From Amorphochlora amoebiformis (Eukaryota > Cercozoa > Chlorarachniophyceae), in the NCBI GenBank assembly GCA_054601695.1, contig BAAHQB010000432.1:40737-104736 (forward strand): 64,000 nucleotides of DNA. The letters run 5' to 3'. Below are positions 29,493 through 64,000 of the stretch, piece after piece. The notes below the pieces were generated by a model, which ran no database searches, was not told where the DNA came from, and worked only from the letters and a program-made list of their open reading frames with translations. The translations under genes and the position numbers were made by a program. How positions within the stretch are numbered: position 1 is the first letter of the stretch; every line of letters starts with the position of its first letter.

Positions 29493-29602
29493 AGAATTCT
29501 AGATATCACGGTGTGATATATATCATGCATGAAAAAAAATATATATCATGATATATCTAGATATATATACATAAATATAATATATATATATATATATATA
29601 TA

Positions 29603-29647
<45 letters not shown>

Positions 29648-29767
29648 TACTATAGCATATGTTACGACTCCTTGACATTTAACATTCGATATTGCTACAT
29701 GCATACACGGCTAACTAAAAATTTTACCGAATTAAGCATCTCTATATCCTGGATCGAGGATTCTAAA
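27941..29767. other. intergenic region between the SDR and isomerase genes
   Basis: About 1.8 kb. It contains a TA block (28140-28340), a run of 11 C residues near 28880, and TCTAGAATTCTAGATATC and TATCATGATATA palindromic AT-rich sequence at about 29490-29570. A 92-codon minus-strand frame (28430-28708) has a hydrophobic stretch LFPFFAVLVMISSAISLVLG after a basic segment. It could be a small membrane protein or first exon, but has no recognised relatives. Open frames near 28947-29262 on both strands are unsupported. Confidence 0.5.
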
Positions 29768-30027
29768 TCACATCTTTGATCGAATATTTGACTGTCGCAA
29801 CATCTCCATACCAATAAGCGTCATCACTACCCGAGGGAGAATGAACCAGCTTGTTAAAGTCTCGTAGCACTCGCCGTAAATCTCCATCTTGAGCATGGAG
29901 TACACGTGCCTCTTTCGCTTACGGGCGTCACCCATGACGTCGACAGCGAGGGTGGAGGCTCTGGAAAGGAGTTGTTCTCCTGGGATATATATATAAAAAT
30001 ATATATATATATATACTATATATTATA

Positions 30028-30097
<70 letters not shown>

Positions 30098-30291
30098 GTA
30101 CAATAAAGTTGCATACATATGCTTATATACCATAACTTGTACTCACATTGAAGTTGCATACGTAAATGTAATATATGAATGTTTACGATATATATGTGTG
30201 TGTTACATGTGTATGGATATGACTGTGTGTATATCATGTATATTATATAATATATATATATATATATATGTATGTGTATGTATATATGTGT

Positions 30292-30333
<42 letters not shown>

Positions 30334-30466
30334 GCAAAAACATACATATATACATGTAACACGTTGACTAATACCTATACACATAACATACTTGCATATA
30401 TACACAAATGAATGGTATGTGTATGCGTGTATATATCTTTTATTGTTATATATAATTTGGGTAAGC

Positions 30467-30508
<42 letters not shown>

Positions 30509-30585
30509 CATACATACATATATATGTATATATATTTCTATGCGTATTGTACGCATATTTATAAATATTACATACATACATATGT

Positions 30586-30619
<34 letters not shown>

Positions 30620-30859
30620 GTATGTATATATACTGTCATGTACAACACACACACATACTCACATACACACGTATACATACAAATGATACATAATCATACA
30701 TAGTTATACATAATTATAAAAATTATCCATAATTACATGTATGCATATGTACATATTTATCACGACGTAAGAATGTATGCATATGCACATATATTACATA
30801 TATATATATATATATATTATGTAATATATATATATATATATATATGTATAAACATATAT

Positions 30860-30916
<57 letters not shown>

Positions 30917-31050
30917 TATGTACATATAGATACATATATTCATTATTATATACATACACACACACACACACACACATACACACACACACACACATATATA
31001 TATATATGTATGATTATGTGTAAACAATATTTTCATACATATATATTATA

Positions 31051-31088
<38 letters not shown>

Positions 31089-31955
31089 TATATTCTATGA
31101 GTTGTAATGTTTACGCGCACATAATATTGTTAATACCAGAAGCAAGCTGATCAAGGATCCCAGTCGCAAACGCTTCCTGCGGTGTCCATCTCTTGGACGT
31201 CAAGACGGTGGTTCGCAGAGCTGCCTTGGGTAGTTTACATTTGGCTATGGCGTTGAAGCCAGGAGAGAGTGGCATGCCCAAGTCCAGCTGCAGATGTATG
31301 TATGGGTTAGTTCCGTGGAAGCTTGGACACGTGTGTACTCTCGCACCTCCGGCAGACATATCAAGCCCTGGTCAGTCGTCATAATGCGATAATCGCAGCA
31401 TAGAGCCAGGAAAAAGCCAGCCCCGAAACAATGCCCATTGATCGCTGTGTGGAGTACATTTGGGATGGTTTTTACGCGGTAGTGCCAACAAATGGTTTTA
31501 CGAGTTACATCCAACATCAGTAACCTGCGATAGTCGGGAATCCTAGAACCAGGAGGCGTGCAAGGACGCGATAGACCCCGACAACCATGCCCGGCGACCC
31601 AAGAGGGTTATTCCTGCGGTTGCGAGTTATAAGTATTGATTTCATCCTCTCAAGGCCGATGAATGTGACCAGGAACATGAACATATCAAACTCAAATGGT
31701 CGATCATCGTACATACTTGAGAAACTTGGTATTCAGTCCGTTGGAGAAATACTTTCCCCCCGACGTAATGACAAGCGCTCGTATCTTCGGATCCTCCTCA
31801 ACAGCCGTTAGTGCCTCATTCAAGGCTTTGGTGAAATCAGGATCGAACAAGTTCCCTCCTTTAGGGCCAATTGACATCCTCAGGATCGCTAAACCGTCCT
31901 CGCGTACCTTAAGGTCCATCCCAGGTGGCAAAGGGGCTCCCTGGGAGCTGGACAT
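29768..31955 (-). CDS. enoyl-CoA hydratase/isomerase family protein, probable peroxisomal delta3,delta2-enoyl-CoA isomerase
   Basis: Crotonase-fold enzyme that probably shifts double bonds during beta-oxidation of unsaturated fatty acids. Exons: 31955-31717, 31613-31525, 31444-31347, 31287-31137, 29979-29768; phases match and give 262 residues. [17 protein letters not shown] and [19 protein letters not shown] form the CoA-binding/oxyanion region. [12 protein letters not shown] follows as in plant and yeast ECI-type enzymes, and the C-terminal [18 protein letters not shown] is the usual closing helix. The C-terminus is SKM, a PTS1-type peroxisomal signal. The first three introns are 68-102 nt and free of TA arrays, unlike the other genes; only the fourth (29980-31136) is inflated. 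Isomerase versus hydratase cannot be settled from sequence alone. Confidence 0.92.
29980..31136. repeat. TA/CA-rich fourth intron of the isomerase gene
   Basis: TA dinucleotides dominate, with CA blocks (30585-30600, 30955-30990) and ACATACATACA-like sequence. No other feature is seen. Confidence 0.75.
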
Positions 31956-32210
31956 CTGGACTATGTGTGACCCGGCGTGATATGGTCAAATGCAACAAAT
32001 AAGTGCCACATTTTCTTGAGTATAGAGTGACATTTGTCCTTTGTCACTCCTTTCACAGCGTGACACAGCGGAGTGTACTCCCGACACGAATCCAAAGGAA
32101 CCCGCGAGGTTGGCGCACCCCCCCCGACAACCCTTTTGCTTCGATATTCTCCCAAACAAGCCAAACTGGTCCCTGAGTTAACGATCTTACTTTTTCCTCA
32201 GTTTCAGAAA
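31956..32210. promoter_or_regulatory. divergent promoter region between the isomerase and RING genes
   Basis: Only 255 bp separate the two start codons. It is complex sequence without TA arrays. TTTTTCCTCAG|TTTCAGAAA just before the RING start could be a 5'-UTR intron acceptor. No clear TATA element or shared motif could be assigned. Confidence 0.5.
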
Positions 32211-33147
32211 ATGGGATTTCCAAACGACTTGGTGCTTGAAAAAGGCACGCTTCACGAGGAGTTCATCTGTGGGATATGCTTGTCTCTCGTCGAATACCCA
32301 ACTTATACCTCTTGTTCGCACGGTATATCCTCAGACCACTTGTACATTGCATTCTCCGTTTCAAATTGCAAAAGATTCTCCTTGATTCGTCGAGTTCCGG
32401 GTCCATGCGCGTATCACCTCTCCAAGCCCACGCTAACAAGAAGGCCTACCTAAAAACCAGATTAACCTATCTTTTCCCTTAGTTTTCTGCAAGTTTTGCA
32501 TCACGGAATGGTTTCAACAGAAGCAAAACTGTCCGAAATGCAAGGTGATTTTTTAACCTGACTGGTTGCATATATGTCCAAATAAGCTGTTCTTTCGCCC
32601 TTCCCCAACTTGCCCCTCCTTCATTTTCCCGCAGACCCACAGAGACAGAGGATGAAAAAATATAGAGAGAGCCAACCAATAAGATCTTGCAACCTTCCTT
32701 CTCTCTTATGATTGGCTTGACAAATTGATCTTTTTTTTGGCAAGACGGCCTTGACGTCCTCGGACGATATACAGCCTTTGCGCAAGGCAGCACCACTGGC
32801 CTGGCGTGTACTATCGAGGGTTCACATGCGCTGTCCGCTACACGAGCAGGACTGTAAGTGGGAGGTCTGACTCCTCTCCCTACACTCCCATCTATCTTCA
32901 CTCTTTCAATACCTTGCATTCCATTTTCTTGTCATCTTTCTCATAAATCCTCCTCCTGCACTCTCTATCTCCTGCACTCTCTTACTCTCTCTTTCTCTCT
33001 CCACCACACGCCTCTCCACGTGGAAGCGTGACAGCAGCCGATATCACAGTCATTGGCTAAGTTCGTGGGTTTTCAGGGAGATTACAGCGAGATGGCACGC
33101 CATTTAACGAACTCGAAGACACATACTGTTGATGATACAAAAAAGGG
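32211..33147 (+). CDS. RING finger and TRAF-type zinc finger module (N-terminal exons of the co-chaperone gene, or a separate gene)
   Basis: Exons: 32211-32322, 32483-32544, 32745-32864, 33077-33147. The start MGFPNDLV... [10 protein letters not shown] resembles NRDP1/RNF151-type E3 ligases. The C3HC4 RING ligands are C20, C23, C35, H37, C40, C43, C54 and C57 ([13 protein letters not shown] at the end). A TRAF-type finger follows: C88-x6-C95-x11-H107, with [17 protein letters not shown] domains recruit E2 for ubiquitin transfer, so an E3 role is likely. The last exon ends AAGGG|GTAATC; in phase, GG joins A of the exon at 34519. Without splicing the frame would stop at TAA right after DDTKKG, so a short separate protein of about 122 residues is possible. 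The introns in this module are short and mostly ordinary. Confidence 0.8.
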
Positions 33148-33193
33148 GTAATCTGTATGTAAATGCTATGTACACACACATGTATATATATAT

Positions 33194-33227
<34 letters not shown>

Positions 33228-33281
33228 GTATATAAGTATAAATGTATATCTATATATCGTAATACAAAAATATGCATTATC

Positions 33282-33321
<40 letters not shown>

Positions 33322-33352
33322 ATACATACATACACACACACACACACACATA

Positions 33353-33397
<45 letters not shown>

Positions 33398-33465
33398 ATA
33401 TTGTAATATATTGTATACAATATATATACATACATATGTATGTGTGTATATTATATGTAAATGTA

Positions 33466-33532
<67 letters not shown>

Positions 33533-33556
33533 AATATATATCAAAAAATATATATA

Positions 33557-33654
<98 letters not shown>

Positions 33655-33803
33655 GTATAAAACATATATATTACATACATACTCTATATATTATATACAT
33701 ATTATATATATTATATATTATATATGTGTATATATACACACACACATTATATATGTATTAATATACACATACACACATATATATATATATATTATATATA
33801 TAG

Positions 33804-33848
<45 letters not shown>

Positions 33849-33860
33849 ATATATATATAG

Positions 33861-33908
<48 letters not shown>

Positions 33909-33932
33909 GATATATATATATATATATATATA

Positions 33933-34000
<68 letters not shown>

Positions 34001-34032
34001 TATATATTTTATATATATATATATATATATAA

Positions 34033-34083
<51 letters not shown>

Positions 34084-34161
34084 TTATATATATGAGGTTT
34101 GAAATATATATACTTCATGCTCATATATATTGCAAATATATATATATATATATATATATAT

Positions 34162-34199
<38 letters not shown>

Positions 34200-34253
34200 A
34201 TATTATATATGAAATGTATATATATCGGCTTATGTGTATTTTCACACATGTAT

Positions 34254-34290
<37 letters not shown>

Positions 34291-34306
34291 ATATATACAT
34301 ATGTGA

Positions 34307-34345
<39 letters not shown>

Positions 34346-34445
34346 GTATATATATATATATATATATACATTAGTACATGATTACATATGTGAAAACATA
34401 GCTATATATATATATATATATTATATATATGTATATATATATATA

Positions 34446-34485
<40 letters not shown>

Positions 34486-34518
34486 TACATACAATATATA
34501 TTTATATACTTACACCAG
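33148..34518. repeat. TA/CA-rich intron joining the RING and TPR modules
   Basis: Almost entirely TA repeats with a CA block (33330-33350). No promoter-like complex sequence is present, which is one argument that 32211-53053 is a single gene. Confidence 0.75.
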
Positions 34519-53053
<18,535 letters not shown>

Positions 53054-53934
53054 TAGGTATCTAGATGCATATTCATTGCTGACGGTCGCTCGGTTACTTT
53101 GAGCGTCGTCGTTAAATTAAATTCTAGAATTGTCTAGATTGTGCACCGGCTGGTATCATTATTCTTCTAGATTACTCATGACAATGAAGTCGAAATGGTT
53201 CTAGTGATGGTAGGTTTACAGTTCATTAAAGATTATTTCAGTGATCTAGTTGATTTAAGTTTGAAAAAGTAACCTAGGTAACAGTCTAGCAGTCCAGTAT
53301 TTTTTAAAGAGAAATTTAATGATAGATCCTATGTATCCATTAGTTTATAGCTGTATACAGCTATAGGTTTATTTACTAGAGTAGTCCACTGCATGACAAA
53401 ACAAGACAAGTTCTAGAAGTTGCTTGGTAATATCTAATACAAACAATACAGTATTTGTGGTTATAAATATTATGTATTCTCTAGATTTTAGGTATTACTA
53501 GTATTATCAGATTACAACTAAGATACATACAGAACATGATCGAGCATACATCTCTATACGTAACAAGAATCTTATTAACCTGCAGGCTTCTCATTGGTTA
53601 CAAACTTGAGTCAAAGCATATACAGACTGAGTGACTAGGAAATGCCTGATAATATTCTGTCTAGCTCGTAAATTTGACTTCACGGTCTGCGACAGCGGGG
53701 ATCGAAAGAGGTATTTCACCTCCGCAGCTGGAGACAACAAATTTAAAATCTAAAGCTTAATGTATTTGGGTTCATCCTCAAACTGGACAAGGTTTGGTTT
53801 CCGGACGAGAGCTGGGTAGAACTTTGTGATCGGTAAGCCTTCGGGTTCGACGTCGTATAGTCTAGTATTAAGATTAATTGGGTTAGGGATGAGGTGTGCA
53901 TCCATGTAGGGATTTATATGTACATATGTATATG

Positions 53935-53975
<41 letters not shown>

Positions 53976-54004
53976 TATATATATATATATATCTATATAT
54001 ATAT

Positions 54005-54068
<64 letters not shown>

Positions 54069-54098
54069 TAATACATTTTAGTGAATCTCATTTTTTCC
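53054..54098. other. convergent intergenic region between the co-chaperone and protease genes
   Basis: About 1 kb of mostly complex, CTAG-rich sequence (53054-53890), then a TA array (53940-54060). No open frame with coding character was seen. As in the other convergent region, TCTAGA and CTAG motifs are frequent (for example ATTCTAGAATTGTCTAGATT near 53120). Confidence 0.55.
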
Positions 54099-55652
54099 TT
54101 AGTACATATTCGTTGCACTATTGTTCTTGATTAATGCATACCTGGATATCATTTCTCCATCGCCGCAACCATTACATTTGATTGTCTTCGAAAAGCCTAC
54201 CAAGGGAAATCCAGCCTCGTTGCGATTGAACATGACCGTGTACTCGCGCATCAGGGGCATGCCAAAAATCCAGATAGGTCCGTGGTTTCTCGACATCATT
54301 TTCCCAGCCATAAAGGCCGGCACGCAAACCTCAAGCGAATACTTCTCATGCGCGAACGTGTAGTTCATCCCATCGAAGAATCCATGCAGCGCGATGTCCT
54401 TGGAATGAGCCTTCATGATATAGGTATCGGGTCCCAAAGCCAAGTCTGTGTCTCCTAGATGGAACTCAAGGTCGGGGAGATTCGCCATGTCATCCGGACA
54501 AGTTAGGAGGGTGGTGAGAAACAGGTCGCTCTTGATCATGCTGTTGGAGGTGCCCTGTGCGCCTTCGGCGCACTCCGGGAGGTGATCGCACAGCTTTGAA
54601 TAGAGAGACACCAGGTGGTGCGACGGAGCCATAATAAGAGTAGTGCCTGAGTCAACGATAACAGCGCAGTGCTTGCTGCCGTCGCATATCCCCGGGATTT
54701 GTTGGCCTTTAATGGACGACGAAGAGAGCTGGACCCCCCAATGAACCTGTCCTATAACCCTCTCGAAAGAGAAAGTGGCGTTTCGCTTACTTCCCAGCTT
54801 GAGAACCCCGTCCGGTTTTTCGCCCTTCGCGAAGCACATTGTGAAAGCGTTGACACCAGCCTGGGCAAAGAAAGACTTGTCCTCTCCAGCGGGCTCGTCC
54901 TTGGTCCCCATGGCGGACACAGGCATACCCATTCCCATTATACCGTCAAAGGAGAAAGCGGCAAAGTTTTCGATATTCTGCGAATGCATCACTAGCATGC
55001 TCTGTGCGTAAGAAAAGCTGTTAGTTTAGCGGCATAAGTTCAACATGTCGGAGGTCTTGTCAAGGACCTTACATTATCCCTGTCCCATCTTCCCATATGG
55101 TTGTGATTAGTTCTCCCGGTTTTACCTGATTTTCACTCGTTACACCAATAGCATGGACGTTATCATGGATGATATCGCCCGTCACCGGTCCAGAACCGTA
55201 AGTAATCTTCGACTCCATGTTAGTCGTGTGCGAGGTGCTCGACTTTCCGTGGTCATAGAGATTTTTCTTCGCAGCCTCACATGATTTGCAATTTTTGCCA
55301 GGGATAACCAACACGTTCGAACCCTGAAATCCAATACTGTAAGCTCGACAAACAGAGGAAACAGTATCTTCGACTGCCTCATAGAGCGAAAAGGGTCATA
55401 TAAAAGTCCTACCGTATCTGCTACGAGGCGGAAGGTTTGCTTAGGTGTTCCGACATCCACATTGATCGTGTAGACAGCGTTCTGAGTGTTTTGAAGAACA
55501 GAACAGCGCTCAGGAGTGGGCTTCGAAGCCTCTTCATTGGACGCCGTGCTATCGAGAGTCTGCTTCTTAGTGGGAAGGTTCGACAAGCCTTCAGCAAGGA
55601 GGCCAAACACAAGGAGTGCCCAGGAGGCGGCCATGGTTTGTCCAGGCTTCAA
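54099..55652 (-). CDS. secreted pepsin-family (A1) aspartic protease
   Basis: Endopeptidase of the secretory or vacuolar system. Exons: 55652-55413, 55323-55126, 55001-54099; phases match and give about 446 residues. The N-terminus MKPGQTMAASWALLVFGLLA is a signal peptide (Met7 is an alternative start). YTINVDVGTPKQTFRLVADT leads into the first catalytic motif DTGSNVLVIPG; the intron falls between T and G of DTG (Asp79). KITYGSG is the flap. The second catalytic Asp (about 263) lies in VIVDSGTTLIMAP. IWIFGMPLMREYTVMFNR is the typical C-terminal strand set. The intron before exon 3 contains GTAAAACC and a CGCACAG acceptor. The introns are short and free of TA arrays. A further splice near GATATCCAG|GTATGC at the C-terminus is possible, so the last ~14 residues are less certain. 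Confidence 0.95.
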
Positions 55653-55979
55653 TTTTACGCAAATATGGTTTCATGGAGTAATCGGGGTGTTTTTATGTAG
55701 TTTCTTTATATTCGAAGTATCATGTGTCTCATATCTGCGTTAATACCGGACTTCATCTGTTACTAACGGGTATTTTTGGGATTATCTAGATATTCAATAT
55801 CCACATAATCCCTTTTTAATATACGAAAGTCTAAATACAAAGAGTATCGTGACGTCACGGTATATCACGCGTTACTTGGCGCATGATGCCGCGCATTTTT
55901 GAGGAACTGAAAAGCCAAACACCCGGCAAGCCACCCATTCTTTTGCTTGACCACCCCAGTCCCCCAGAGAAATCAACCC
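55653..55979. promoter_or_regulatory. divergent promoter region with a TGACGTCA palindrome
   Basis: Only 327 bp separate the protease and formate-THF ligase start codons. TGACGTCA (55850-55857), the CRE/ATF-type bZIP site, lies between them, about 125 bp before the ligase ATG and 200 bp from the protease ATG. TATATCACGCG and ACTTGGCGCATGATG follow. The function is an inference. Confidence 0.45.

Positions 55980-64000
<8,021 letters not shown>

Overview
The window is nuclear DNA of a eukaryote, most likely a protist or alga. All introns I could place are GT-AG, the standard code is used, and interstitial telomere-type repeats are TTAGGG/CCCTAA. I cannot name the lineage. Well over half of the bases are simple repeats: (TA)n, (CT/GA)n, (CA)n, (CG)n and telomeric hexamers. 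These lie mostly inside introns, so the genes are strings of exons of 26 to about 240 nt separated by inflated introns. I built the gene models by joining exons whose reading phases match; none was checked by alignment or RNA.

Layout: (1) 342-11397 (+), pyridoxal kinase, lacking only about its first 20 residues. (2) 12845-27895 (-), a complete 15-exon extended short-chain dehydrogenase/reductase resembling dihydroflavonol or cinnamoyl-CoA reductases. (3) 29768-31955 (-), a compact 5-exon enoyl-CoA hydratase/isomerase ending in a PTS1-like SKM. (4) 32211-53053 (+), a RING/TRAF-type zinc finger module followed by a DNAJC7-like TPR and J-domain co-chaperone. The phases allow this to be one 24-exon gene of about 584 residues, but it could be two genes. 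(5) 54099-55652 (-), a secreted pepsin-family aspartic protease. (6) 55980 to the right edge (+), a monofunctional formate-tetrahydrofolate ligase, cut off by the window. Genes 3/4 and 5/6 are divergent pairs with 0.25-0.33 kb between start codons. Genes 1/2 and 4/5 converge. The products (vitamin B6 salvage, one-carbon folate metabolism, fatty-acid oxidation, chaperone, protease) do not form one pathway.

The most unusual structure is in the introns. First, at least 16 exons are accompanied by partial copies of themselves. Copies of an exon's 5' part (with the AG acceptor) always lie upstream in transcript sense, and copies of its 3' part (with the GT donor) always lie downstream, on both strands and in four genes. 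One exon is copied whole. Second, telomeric repeats run right up to exon borders and supply donors (GTTAGGG) and acceptors (CCCTAG). Third, a conserved module of about 44 bp recurs only inside the telomeric tracts. Fourth, one intron holds a (CT)n-(CG)n-(GA)n composite palindrome of about 700 bp.
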